Assembly: GCF_021391675.1 (NCBI RefSeq)
Contig: NZ_CP090095.1
Coordinates: 4,377,001-4,441,000, forward strand
From: Neorhizobium galegae
GTDB lineage: Bacteria > Pseudomonadota > Alphaproteobacteria > Rhizobiales > Rhizobiaceae
Length of the DNA: 64,000 nt
Direction of reading: 5' to 3'
Below are positions 1-8,450 of the stretch, one piece after another. Made by a program: the position numbers and the translations under genes. The stretch's first letter is position 1. Each line of letters opens with the position of its first letter. The notes beneath the pieces were generated by a model. The model was given only the letters and a program-made list of their open reading frames with translations. It ran no database searches and had not been told where the DNA came from.

Positions 1-298
1 GGCCGATATAATGGAAATCGCCGATCAGCGGCACGTCCATGCCGAGCCGCAGCAGGCGCTCGCGGATTTTTGGAACGGCGGCAGCACTCTCGTCACGATC
101 GACGGTAATGCGGACGAGTTCCGAGCCGGCCTTGTAGAGTGCCGCGACCTGGGCGACCGTTCCGTCGATATCGGCGGTATCGGTATTGGTCATCGACTGC
201 ACGACAACAGGTGCGCCTCCGCCGACGATGACGCCGCCGACATCGACTGCGACTGTGGCGCGGCGCGGTTTCGGATCATAATCGACGGGTGCGGTCAT
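1..298 (-). CDS. ispG: 4-hydroxy-3-methylbut-2-enyl diphosphate synthase IspG, N-terminal part (runs off window)
   Basis: This is the first 99 codons of an IspG (GcpE) protein. IspG is the iron-sulfur enzyme of the cytosolic MEP isoprenoid pathway that makes HMBPP from methylerythritol cyclodiphosphate. The reverse-strand translation starts [13 protein letters not shown] and contains the family signature [12 protein letters not shown] followed by [10 protein letters not shown] and PLIGDFHY, the start of the TIM barrel. The frame is open to the window edge, so the catalytic centre and the 4Fe-4S cysteines lie outside. The ATG at 298 matches where rhizobial IspG proteins begin. It lies 127 bp downstream of the MFS gene on the same strand, so co-transcription is possible but not shown. 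Confidence 0.93.
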   Translation of the reverse strand, partial: MTAPVDYDPKPRRATVAVDVGGVIVGGGAPVVVQSMTNTDTADIDGTVAQVAALYKAGSELVRITVDRDESAAAVPKIRERLLRLGMDVPLIGDFHYIG

Positions 299-425
299 CG
301 GAAGTCTCGTCGCCTTGGGAATGAAGCGCCTTTCAGGTGGCGTATGGCTTGCGGCTTGTCAACCGCCGCAACACACACTTTATCGCACCGGCCCTTCCCG
401 TTCCAGCCCGGCAGGCTGACGCAGC

Positions 426-1616
426 CTAGTGATGCGCCGTGTCCGCATGTTTGGCCAAAGGCGAGAGCATGAGCACCACGACGATCAGCGCCGAAAGGCC
501 GGCGAAGATGATCGCGAGGCCGGTATGCTCGGCAATGAAGCCGATGGCGGATGGCGCAACCAGGATGCCGGAATAACCCATGGTCGTGACCACCGAGAGG
601 CCGACGCCGGCCGCCATGCCCGGCAGGTTGCCGGCGGCCGAAAAGGCGATCGGCACGATGTTGGAAATGCCGATGCCTGTCAGTGCAAAGCCGGCGATCG
701 CCATCGGCGCGTTCTGGGCAAAGCCGATCAGCAGCAGGCCGAAGATCGAGATGACGGCACAGACGCGCAGCGTCTTCACCGCGCCAAAACGGTCGCGGAT
801 CAGGTCGCCGGCAAAGCGCATCGTCGCCATGGTGAGCGAGAAGGCTGCGAAGGCGAAGCCGGACAGCGTGACGGAAGCCGCAAGCTCGTTGCGGAGGTAA
901 AGCGCACCCCAATCGAGGATCGCGCCTTCCGGGATCATGCAGAACAGTGCCATGATGCCGATCAGCCAGGGCAGCGGCGAACGCGGCAGGCGGCTTGCTC
1001 CATGCTTGGCTTCGTCCGGATGGGGTGCATCGTGCAGAACGATCCGCCAGGCAGCAATGATCATCACCGCAGCAAGCACTGTCACCAGGATGGCATGCGC
1101 GGAGACGCCGATATGTTCGATCAGGAAACCGCCCGTCGAAGAGCCCAGCAATCCGCCAAGGCTCCAGAAGGCATGGCAGGACGACATGATCGCCCGGCGC
1201 ATGTTTTTCTCGACCGAGACCGCATTGGCATTCATCGCCACGTCCATGGCTCCGATCAGCCCACCGAACAGGAAGATCGCCAACGCACCGGCCCAGATGC
1301 TGCCGACCCAGGTGAGGAGCAGCAATGTCGGTGTCAGCAGAACCGCGATATATTTGGAAACCTGGCTCGATCCGAAACGGGCGATCTGGCTTCCCGCAAG
1401 CGGCATCATCACCAGCGATCCGAGGCCGAAGGTCAGGATCATCAGCCCGAGCGAGCTCTCGCTCAAGCCCAGCCGGCTCGCAAATTCCGGGATTTTGGGC
1501 GCCCAGGCGCCGACCATGAAGCCGTTCATCAGGAAGAGCAGCGACACGCCTGCCCGTTCGCGGGTGATGAAAGTTCGGGAGCCGGAGGAAGCGTTGGAGG
1601 GCGCGCGACTATCCAT
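426..1616 (-). CDS. MFS transporter (12-TM, FucP/YbjJ-like)
   Basis: This 396-residue hydrophobic protein has the major facilitator layout: about twelve membrane helices in two halves with a short basic loop near residues 190-210 (HPDEAKHGASRLPR). The first half includes a helix with the conserved run FLMNGFMVGAWAPKIPEFA, seen in YbjJ-like and sugar/drug-type MFS proteins. Substrate cannot be read from the sequence. The open frame extends upstream to a TTG at 1634, but the ATG at 1616 (MDSRAPS) has AAAAGGA about 8 bases upstream, so I chose it. It reads toward ispG. Family is confident, substrate unknown. Confidence 0.85.
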   Translation of the reverse strand: MDSRAPSNASSGSRTFITRERAGVSLLFLMNGFMVGAWAPKIPEFASRLGLSESSLGLMILTFGLGSLVMMPLAGSQIARFGSSQVSKYIAVLLTPTLLLLTWVGSIWAGALAIFLFGGLIGAMDVAMNANAVSVEKNMRRAIMSSCHAFWSLGGLLGSSTGGFLIEHIGVSAHAILVTVLAAVMIIAAWRIVLHDAPHPDEAKHGASRLPRSPLPWLIGIMALFCMIPEGAILDWGALYLRNELAASVTLSGFAFAAFSLTMATMRFAGDLIRDRFGAVKTLRVCAVISIFGLLLIGFAQNAPMAIAGFALTGIGISNIVPIAFSAAGNLPGMAAGVGLSVVTTMGYSGILVAPSAIGFIAEHTGLAIIFAGLSALIVVVLMLSPLAKHADTAHH

Positions 1617-1941
1617 GGGTAGGTTCCTTTTCAATCGCCGCGAACATATTTAAATCGATTGAATTTGCAACGCTGCGAAGACGTCCTGCCTCTCACAAAT
1701 TGTATCGAGGCGAAACCCGCAACGGAAAGAAAAGTTCGCGGCAATTGACCACGCTCGAAAACTTTGGTTCCGATCGGTCAACAATCCGCATCATATACGG
1801 CGCTCGTTTTCATGATCTGGGCGATCTGCCGGCCGCGAACGACAGGGCCGACGCACCCCTGGTCGGGGGCGCCGGCCTGATAGCTATTTTTGGCGAAGGG
1901 CTCGGCCGAAAAGTCCGGGCCCTGAGGGATGGCGGCTGAAC
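1617..1941. other. Gene-free gap between pyc and the MFS gene
   Basis: There are 325 bases between the MFS start and the pyc stop. An open frame at 1700-1939 on the plus strand has no recognisable domain and no convincing ribosome site, so it is not called. An AT-rich patch near 1650-1665 (aatttaaatcgatt type) may belong to the MFS promoter. Nothing else is seen except the hairpin overlapping the pyc stop. Confidence 0.5.
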
Positions 1942-1952
1942 TCAGCCGCCAT
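1929..1952 (-). terminator. Inverted repeat across the pyc stop codon
   Basis: Two 11-bp arms (atggcggctga and its exact complement) are separated by two bases, and the right arm contains the pyc stop. It would form a strong hairpin at the 3' end of the pyc mRNA. No T-run follows on the minus strand, so it may stabilise the 3' end rather than terminate by itself. Confidence 0.4.
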
Positions 1953-4900
1953 AGACGATCAGCAGATCCTTGGCGTCGATCTGGTCGCCTGCCTTGACGA
2001 GGACCTCGGCCACCGTGCCGTCCTTTTCGGCATGCAGCGCCGTTTCCATCTTCATCGCCTCGATCGACAGCAGCACATCGCCGGCCTTGACCGCCTGGCC
2101 GGTTGTCGCAAAGACGCGGCTGATGACACCGGGCATCGGCGCGCCGAGATGGGCGACATTGCTAGTGTCCGCCTTGCGGCGCACCGCACTGCCGGAGGCA
2201 CCATGCGCCCTGTCCGGCACCTTGATGCGGCGCGGCTGGCCGTTCAGCTCGAAGAAGACGGTGACCAGGCCTTGCGCATCGGTGCCGCTCATCGCCTGGT
2301 TGACGACGACAAGCGTCTTGCCGCGCTCGATGTCGGCGAACATTTCCTCGCCATCGCCAAGCCCGTAGAAATAGGCATGCGTCGGCAGCACCGAGACCGG
2401 GCCATAGGTATCGGACGCCAGCGCGAAGTCGGTGAACACCTTCGGATACATCAGGTAGGAAGCGAACTCGAAATCGTTGACCTTGCGCTCCAGCTTGTCC
2501 TCGATCGCCTTGCGCTCCGCAGCAAGGTCAGCGGGGGCTAAAAGCGAGCCGGGCACCGCGGTATAGGGCTGCTCGCCCTTCAGCGCCTTTTTCTGCAGCG
2601 CTTCCGGCCAGCCGCCGGGAGGCTGGCCGAGATCGCCCTTCAGCATCGATACGACCGAATCCGGAAACGCGATGTCCTTCGCCGGGTTCTCGACATCGGC
2701 AACCGTCAGGTCCTGGGAGACCATCATCAGCGCCATGTCGCCGACCACCTTGGAAGACGGCGTCACCTTGACGATGTCGCCGAACATCTGGTTCACGTCC
2801 GCATAGGTCTGGGCGACCTTGTGCCAGCGGGTTTCAAGCCCGAGCGAGCGGGCCTGTTCCTTGAGGTTGGTGAACTGGCCGCCCGGCATCTCGTGCAGAT
2901 AGACTTCCGAGGCAGGCCCCTTGAGGTCGCTTTCGAAGGCGGCATACTGGCCACGCACCGCTTCCCAATAGAAGGAGATGCGGCGGATCCATTCCGGATC
3001 GAGGCCCGGGTCCCGTTCGGTGCCCGACAGCGCTTCGACGATCGAGCCGAGGCAGGGCTGCGAGGTATTGCCGGAAACAGCATCCATCGCCGCATCGACC
3101 GCGTCGACGCCCGCGTCCACTGCGGCAAGCACGGTCGCGGCCGAGATGCCGGACGTGTCATGGGTGTGGAAATGGATCGGCAACGAGGTCGCCTCGCGCA
3201 GCGCCTTGAACAGTACCCGCGCCGCGGCCGGCTTCAGGAGGCCGGCCATGTCCTTCAGCGCGATGATATGCGCACCCGCCTTCTCCAGCTCTTCGGCGAG
3301 AGAAACGTAATATTTGAGGTCGTATTTCGGGCGTGCGGAGTTGAGCAGGTCGCCGGTATAGCAGATCGCCGCCTCGCAGAGCTTGTTCTCTTCGTTGATC
3401 GCATCCATCGACACACGCATGTTCTCGACCCAGTTGAGGCAGTCGAAGACACGGAAGAGGTCGATGCCGCCCCTGGCGGCCTGGGAGACGAAATACTTCA
3501 CCACGTTGTCGGGATAGTTCTTGTAACCGACCCCGTTGGCACCGCGCAGCAGCATCTGCAACAGCAGGTTCGGCGCATCCTCGCGGATCATCGCCAGACG
3601 CTCCCACGGGTCTTCGGTGAGGAACCGCATGGAAACGTCGAAGGTCGCCCCGCCCCAGCATTCCAGCGAGAACAGGTTCGGCAGAGCCCGCGCATAGACG
3701 CCCGCCACGCGGGCGATGTCATAGGTGCGCATGCGGGTGGCCAGCAGCGACTGATGGCCGTCGCGCATCGTCGTATCGGTCATCAGCACGCGCTTTTCGT
3801 TGCGCATCCATTCCCCGAACTTTTTCGGACCGAGCGTGTCGAGCAGCTGCTTGGTTCCGTCCGGGACCGGGCCGTTTATATAGGGCAGGACAGGCTTGGC
3901 GATATGCTCGGACGGTGCCGGCCGACCCTTGGTTTCCGGATGACCGTTGACGGTGACGTCGGCGAGATAGGTGAGCAGCTTGGTGGCGCGGTCCTGGCGC
4001 TTTACCTGCTCGAACAGTTCCGGCGTCGTATCGATGAACCGCGTCGTATAGGTGTTATCGCGGAATTTCTGGTGGCCGATGATCGCTTCGAGGAAGGTGA
4101 GGTTGGTGGCCACGCCCCGGATACGGAATTCGCGCAGCGCCCGGTCCATGCGATCGATGGCTTCCTGCGGCGTGGTGCCGGCAGCCGTTACCTTGACCAG
4201 CAGCGGATCGTAATACCGGGTGATGATCGCGCCCGAATAGGCCGTGCCGCCGTCCAGACGGATGCCGAAACCGCCGGCCGAGCGATAGGCGGTGATGCGG
4301 CCGTAATCCGGGATGAAGTTGTGCTCCGGATCTTCCGTGGTGATACGGCATTGCAGCGCGTGGCCGTGCAGGCGGATATTTTCCTGGGCCGGCACACCGG
4401 ATTCAGGCGTGCCGATCGCAAAACCCTCGAGGATATGGATCTGCGCCTTGACGATATCGATGCCGGTGACGACCTCGGTCACCGTATGCTCGACCTGGAT
4501 GCGCGGGTTCACCTCGATGAAATAGAACTTCTGGGTATCGGCATCCATCAGGTACTCGACCGTGCCGGCGCCGACATAATTGGTCGCCGCGGCGATCTTC
4601 AGCGAATAACCCGCCAGCTCCTGCCGCTGGGCTTCCGACAGATAAGGCGCCGGGGCGCGCTCGACGACCTTCTGGTTGCGTCGCTGGATCGAACAGTCGC
4701 GCTCGAACAGATGCACGACATTGCCATGGGTATCGCCGAGGATCTGGCTTTCCACGTGGCGGGCGCGCTCGACCAGCTTTTCGAGATAGACCTCGTCCTT
4801 GCCGAAGGCAGCCATAGCCTCGCGCTTGGCTTCCACGACTTCCCTGGCCAAATCCTTGGGATCGCGAATGGCGCGCATGCCGCGCCCGCCGCCGCCCCAG

Positions 4901-5403
4901 GAGGCTTTCAGCATCACCGGGTAGCCGATGTCCTCGGCCATTTTCGCAACGACCGCCATGTCGTCCGGCAGCGGCTCGGTCGCCGGAACCACCGGCACGC
5001 CGACCGAGATGGCCAGGTTGCGGGCGGCGACCTTGTTGCCGAGCTGGCGCATCGTATCCGGCCGCGGGCCGATGAAAATGATACCTGCATCGTTGCAGGC
5101 CTCGACGAATTCCGGGCTTTCCGACAGCAGGCCGTAGCCCGGATGAATGGCGTCGGCACCGGAAAGCTTGGCGACGCGGATCACTTCGGGAATGGACAGA
5201 TAGCTTTCGATCGGCCCCATGTCCTTGGAAAGATGCGGGCCGCGGCCGACCTGATAGCTCTCGTCGGCCTTGAACCGATGCAGCGAAAGCTTGTCCTCTT
5301 CCGCCCAGATCGCGACAGTCTTGATGCCGAGCTCATTGGCCGCACGGAAGACCCGGATCGCTATTTCAGAGCGGTTGGCAACTAAGATCTTGGAAATGGG
5401 CAA
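1942..5403 (-). CDS. pyc: Pyruvate carboxylase
   Basis: Single-chain biotin enzyme that carboxylates pyruvate to oxaloacetate with ATP and bicarbonate, the cytoplasmic anaplerotic reaction. Domains in order: biotin carboxylase (about residues 1-460; KILVANRSEIAIRVFRAA, glycine-rich KASWGGGGRGMR, EVNPRIQVEHTVTE), carboxyltransferase TIM barrel (about 540-880; TDTTMRDGHQSLLATR, FHTHDTSG), allosteric linker, and a C-terminal biotin carrier with EAMKMET, whose biotin lysine is K1118. The length of 1153 fits Rhizobium Pyc. The frame extends to a GTG at 5442, but the TTG at 5403 (giving MPISKILVANRS) has TGAGGAGA seven bases upstream and matches the known rhizobial N-terminus. It sits 119 bp downstream of a luxR-type gene on the same strand. 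Confidence 0.97.
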   Translation of the reverse strand: MPISKILVANRSEIAIRVFRAANELGIKTVAIWAEEDKLSLHRFKADESYQVGRGPHLSKDMGPIESYLSIPEVIRVAKLSGADAIHPGYGLLSESPEFVEACNDAGIIFIGPRPDTMRQLGNKVAARNLAISVGVPVVPATEPLPDDMAVVAKMAEDIGYPVMLKASWGGGGRGMRAIRDPKDLAREVVEAKREAMAAFGKDEVYLEKLVERARHVESQILGDTHGNVVHLFERDCSIQRRNQKVVERAPAPYLSEAQRQELAGYSLKIAAATNYVGAGTVEYLMDADTQKFYFIEVNPRIQVEHTVTEVVTGIDIVKAQIHILEGFAIGTPESGVPAQENIRLHGHALQCRITTEDPEHNFIPDYGRITAYRSAGGFGIRLDGGTAYSGAIITRYYDPLLVKVTAAGTTPQEAIDRMDRALREFRIRGVATNLTFLEAIIGHQKFRDNTYTTRFIDTTPELFEQVKRQDRATKLLTYLADVTVNGHPETKGRPAPSEHIAKPVLPYINGPVPDGTKQLLDTLGPKKFGEWMRNEKRVLMTDTTMRDGHQSLLATRMRTYDIARVAGVYARALPNLFSLECWGGATFDVSMRFLTEDPWERLAMIREDAPNLLLQMLLRGANGVGYKNYPDNVVKYFVSQAARGGIDLFRVFDCLNWVENMRVSMDAINEENKLCEAAICYTGDLLNSARPKYDLKYYVSLAEELEKAGAHIIALKDMAGLLKPAAARVLFKALREATSLPIHFHTHDTSGISAATVLAAVDAGVDAVDAAMDAVSGNTSQPCLGSIVEALSGTERDPGLDPEWIRRISFYWEAVRGQYAAFESDLKGPASEVYLHEMPGGQFTNLKEQARSLGLETRWHKVAQTYADVNQMFGDIVKVTPSSKVVGDMALMMVSQDLTVADVENPAKDIAFPDSVVSMLKGDLGQPPGGWPEALQKKALKGEQPYTAVPGSLLAPADLAAERKAIEDKLERKVNDFEFASYLMYPKVFTDFALASDTYGPVSVLPTHAYFYGLGDGEEMFADIERGKTLVVVNQAMSGTDAQGLVTVFFELNGQPRRIKVPDRAHGASGSAVRRKADTSNVAHLGAPMPGVISRVFATTGQAVKAGDVLLSIEAMKMETALHAEKDGTVAEVLVKAGDQIDAKDLLIVYGG

Positions 5404-5522
5404 GACGAATCTCCTCAGGCGCCATCGAGAATAATGCTGCACTGCAAAGAAATCAGTATTGCCTTAATCAGGCAAGCGCAATTTCTTGGGGAGACCGGAT
5501 GTGTCGCAAGAAGACCAATCGC

Positions 5523-6263
5523 TCAGGCGATGAGGCCGAGGCGAAATGCCGAAGCGACCACATGCTGGCGGTTCTTGGCGCGCAGCTTCTCCTGAAGCCC
5601 GTTGATGTACCAGTCGACCGTATGGCTCGATATATCCAGCGACTTCGCGACCTCGTTGGAGGTCAGGCCGTCGGCGAGCAGCACGATGACCTCCATCTCG
5701 CGGCGGGTAAGCTGGGTGTCCACCTTGGCGACGGCCTCCAGCTCGTCGGCCTGTCCGCGCAGGTCCAGAAAGCGCCAGAACACCTTCTTGGCGGCGGCAT
5801 CGAACAGCGCCATTTCGGCGGGCGAGAGATCCACCGGGCGGCCGCCGAGCGTCATGTTCCCGAGCAAGCCGTTGCGGCCATGGACCGGAAACAGGTAGCC
5901 GTCCTGAAGGCCGTGACGTGTCCCCTCCTGCATCATCCGCTGCATGCGCTGCCGATGCGGATCGTTCCGGAGCCTGAGCACCGCATCCCGCCAGCGGAAC
6001 GGCCTTTGCGCGATGCCGAGCATACGAACAGTCGGATCGACCAGGGCATATTTGCGGGCTTCGTAGATTTCCTGCCAGCCTTCCGGCCAGCGGCCGGCCA
6101 GCACAAGACCGCCCGGATTCTGAAGGGAACGCGGCCGGATGACCAGTCCGTAATATTCGAATCCATAGGCCTTCAGCAGGGATTCGAGCTGGGCCGTCAG
6201 TTCCGCCTCGGTCTTGATTTCCCCAACGAGTACCAAGAGTTGCACGACCAGCTGAATATTCAA
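5523..6263 (-). CDS. LuxR-family transcriptional regulator with autoinducer-binding domain
   Basis: This 246-residue protein has an N-terminal autoinducer-binding domain (about 20-165) and a C-terminal LuxR HTH (about 184-243; LTRREMEVIVLLADGLTSNE, then HTVDWYINGL). All six residues that define the acyl-homoserine-lactone pocket in TraR/LuxR have counterparts: W63, Y67, D76, P77, W91 and G118. No luxI-type synthase is visible in this window, so here it is a solo (orphan) receptor. The start is a TTG at 6263 with GGGGAG about 8 bases upstream. It lies divergent from ndvA and upstream of pyc. Target genes and ligand are unknown. Confidence 0.88.
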   Translation of the reverse strand: MNIQLVVQLLVLVGEIKTEAELTAQLESLLKAYGFEYYGLVIRPRSLQNPGGLVLAGRWPEGWQEIYEARKYALVDPTVRMLGIAQRPFRWRDAVLRLRNDPHRQRMQRMMQEGTRHGLQDGYLFPVHGRNGLLGNMTLGGRPVDLSPAEMALFDAAAKKVFWRFLDLRGQADELEAVAKVDTQLTRREMEVIVLLADGLTSNEVAKSLDISSHTVDWYINGLQEKLRAKNRQHVVASAFRLGLIA

Positions 6264-6574
6264 GGCTTGCTCCCCGCCGCGTTCTTTCCGGGCGATTCTT
6301 GTCTTTATGTTAGATTTCAGTAACTTCCCTTATTCACAATCGATTAGCATAGTTATCATTCTTTGAAGGTATACCGCGAAATCTAGCCCTTGACGGTTTT
6401 GTGCAATAAGCCGTGGGCTGGTTCAAGACACTGAATGCGGGAAGCCTTGCCCTCCATGAAACATTTCTGGCAGAAGAGTATTATCTCCGGCTTCCGTCGC
6501 GGAATTGCCGTTTCCGATCACTAGATTACCGGCGCCGCCCCGATGGCGGCTCCACTTGAAAGAGGTTGCGCCAG
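6264..6574. promoter_or_regulatory. Divergent intergenic region luxR / ndvA
   Basis: These 311 bases must hold the promoters of the luxR-type gene (minus) and ndvA (plus). A TTGACG at 6390-6395 is the best plus-strand -35 candidate, but no good -10 lies at the right distance. A perfect 8-bp palindrome ggtatacc occurs at 6368-6375. The stretch 6301-6365 is AT-rich. No gene is seen here. Confidence 0.35.
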
Positions 6575-8344
6575 TTGACGCTGTTCCAGGTTTACGCACG
6601 AGCCCTCCAATATCTGGCGAAGAACAAGTGGCGCGTCGCCGCCGTCGTCGTCGCCAATATCGTGCTTGCCGTCATCACCATTGCCGAACCGATCCTTTTC
6701 GGCCGGATCATCGACGCCATTTCGTCCGGCAGTACCGTCACGCCCGTGCTGATGTTATGGGCTGGCTTCGGTGTCTTCAATACCGTTGCCTATGTGCTTG
6801 TCGCCCGTGAGGCCGACAGGCTCGCCCATGGCCGACGCGCATCGCTGCTGACAGAGGCTTTCGGACGAATCATCTCCATGCCGCTCGCCTGGCACCACAC
6901 CCGTGGCACCTCCCACGCGCTGCACACCCTACTGCGTGCGGCAGAGAGCCTGTTCGGCCTCTGGCTCGAATTCATGCGTACTCATCTAGCCACCGCAGTG
7001 GCGCTCGTCCTGCTGGTCCCCACTGCGATCGCGATGGATTGGCGCCTGAGCCTCGTCCTTTTGGTGCTGAGCATCCTCTACTGGATCATCGGCGTGACAG
7101 TGATGAACCGCACAAAGGAGGGGCAGGCGTCGGTCGAAAACCACTACCACACGGTCTTCTCCCACGTGAGCGACGCGATCAGCAACGTATCGGTGCTGCA
7201 CAGCTACAATCGCATCGAGGCCGAGACCCTAGCGCTCAAGGACTATACCAAGGACCTGCTTGCCGCCCAGTATCCGGTGCTCGACTGGTGGGCTCTGGCC
7301 GGTGCCCTCAACCGCACGGCCTCGACGGTGTCCATGGGTGTCATCCTGGTCATCGGCACGCTTCTGGTTCAGCGCGGCGAAATCCGGGTCGGCGACGTCG
7401 TGGCCTTCATCGGCTTCGCCAACCTGCTGATCGGCCGTCTGGACCTCCTGCGCCAGTTCGCCACCCAGATCTTCGAGGCGCGCGCCAAGCTCGAGGATTT
7501 CTTCCTCCTCGAGGATTCCGTCGAAGAGCGCGCCGAGCCGGCAGATGCCGCCGACCTCGGCGAGGTTCGCGGCGAAGTGGAATTCCGCGATGTCTCCTTT
7601 GGCTTTGCCAGCACGAGCCAAGGCGTCCACAACGTCTCCTTCACGGCGAAAGCCGGTGAGACGGTCGCCATCGTCGGTCCGACCGGCGCCGGCAAGACCA
7701 CGCTCATCAACCTCCTGCAGCGTGTCTACGACCCGCAGGAAGGCAAGATCCTGATCGATGGCATCGATATCGGCACGGTGACGCGGAAATCGCTGCGCCA
7801 TTCCATCGCCACCGTCTTCCAGGATGCAGGCCTCCTGAACCGGTCGATCAGCGAGAACATCCGCCTCGGCCGCGAGGGCGCGAGCGAGGAGGAAATCGCC
7901 AGGGCGGCAGAAGCCGCCGCCGCTGCCGAGTTCATCGAAACGCGGTTGAACGGCTACGAGACTCCGGTCGGCGAGCGCGGCAACCGGTTGTCCGGCGGCG
8001 AACGCCAGCGTATCGCCATTGCCCGCGCCATCCTCAAGAACGCGCCGATCCTTGTGCTCGACGAGGCGACCAGCGCGCTGGACGTCGAGACCGAGGCTCG
8101 CGTCAAGACGGCCATAGACCGCCTCCGCGAAAACCGCACCACCTTCATCATCGCCCACCGGCTGTCGACCGTTCGCGATGCGAGCAAGGTGATCTTCCTC
8201 GAGAACGGACGCGTCGCCGAAATGGGCAGTTATGAGGAACTCAGCGAGAGCGGCGGACGCTTCGCCGCGCTGCTGAAGGCAAGCGGCATCCTGACCGACG
8301 ACGAAGCGGCGGACCCTGGCGGATCGGTGGCACAGCCCGCCTGA
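6575..8344 (+). CDS. ndvA: Cyclic beta-1,2-glucan exporter, ABC transporter ATP-binding/permease protein
   Basis: Half-size ABC exporter (589 residues) that moves cyclic beta-1,2-glucan from cytoplasm to periplasm. An N-terminal six-helix membrane domain (about 1-310) opens with MTLFQVYARAL and IAEPILFGRIIDAI, nearly as in Sinorhizobium NdvA and Agrobacterium ChvA. The nucleotide-binding domain has Walker A GPTGAGKTT (about residue 368), signature LSGGERQRIAIARA (about 471) and Walker B ILVLDEATSALD. The frame allows a TTG at 6566, but AGAGG at 6561-6565 is correctly spaced only for the TTG at 6575, which also gives the family N-terminus. It is convergent with ndvB, its partner synthase. Confidence 0.95.
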   Translation: MTLFQVYARALQYLAKNKWRVAAVVVANIVLAVITIAEPILFGRIIDAISSGSTVTPVLMLWAGFGVFNTVAYVLVAREADRLAHGRRASLLTEAFGRIISMPLAWHHTRGTSHALHTLLRAAESLFGLWLEFMRTHLATAVALVLLVPTAIAMDWRLSLVLLVLSILYWIIGVTVMNRTKEGQASVENHYHTVFSHVSDAISNVSVLHSYNRIEAETLALKDYTKDLLAAQYPVLDWWALAGALNRTASTVSMGVILVIGTLLVQRGEIRVGDVVAFIGFANLLIGRLDLLRQFATQIFEARAKLEDFFLLEDSVEERAEPADAADLGEVRGEVEFRDVSFGFASTSQGVHNVSFTAKAGETVAIVGPTGAGKTTLINLLQRVYDPQEGKILIDGIDIGTVTRKSLRHSIATVFQDAGLLNRSISENIRLGREGASEEEIARAAEAAAAAEFIETRLNGYETPVGERGNRLSGGERQRIAIARAILKNAPILVLDEATSALDVETEARVKTAIDRLRENRTTFIIAHRLSTVRDASKVIFLENGRVAEMGSYEELSESGGRFAALLKASGILTDDEAADPGGSVAQPA

Positions 8345-8365
8345 TCGCTACCCGCCTGATCGCTA
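8336..8365 (+). repeat. 15-bp tandem duplication spanning the ndvA stop
   Basis: The 15-mer cccgcctgatcgcta occurs twice back to back (8336-8350 and 8351-8365). The first copy carries the ndvA TGA stop, so the duplication adds only 3' untranslated sequence. Confidence 0.9.
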
Positions 8366-8380
8366 AGGGAACTTCAATGA

Positions 8381-8414
8381 AAAACCCGCCGCCATTCGCA
8401 TGGCGGCGGGTTTT
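8381..8414. terminator. Bidirectional rho-independent terminator between ndvA and ndvB
   Basis: A perfect 14-bp inverted repeat (aaaacccgccgcca and its complement) with a 6-base loop has an A-run on the left and a T-run on the right, followed by TTCTTTT. It can end transcripts arriving from ndvA (plus) and from ndvB (minus). Confidence 0.92.
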
Positions 8415-8450
8415 CTTTTGACAGATTCAGCTTCCCGGCCGGCCGAGGTC

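Noticed and set aside
1700..1939. 79-codon frame between pyc and the MFS gene
   Set aside because: No ribosome site, no hydrophobic or domain pattern, and it ends in the pyc stop hairpin.
2821..5385. 854-codon open frame on the plus strand opposite pyc
   Set aside because: It lies entirely antisense to a fully conserved pyruvate carboxylase, is Arg/Asp/His-rich, and matches no family; a codon-bias shadow.
6368..6375. GGTATACC palindrome in the luxR-ndvA gap as a GntR operator
   Set aside because: Differs from TGTATACA at both outer positions, is far from the GntR gene, and a 6-bp GTATAC core is expected by chance in a window this size.
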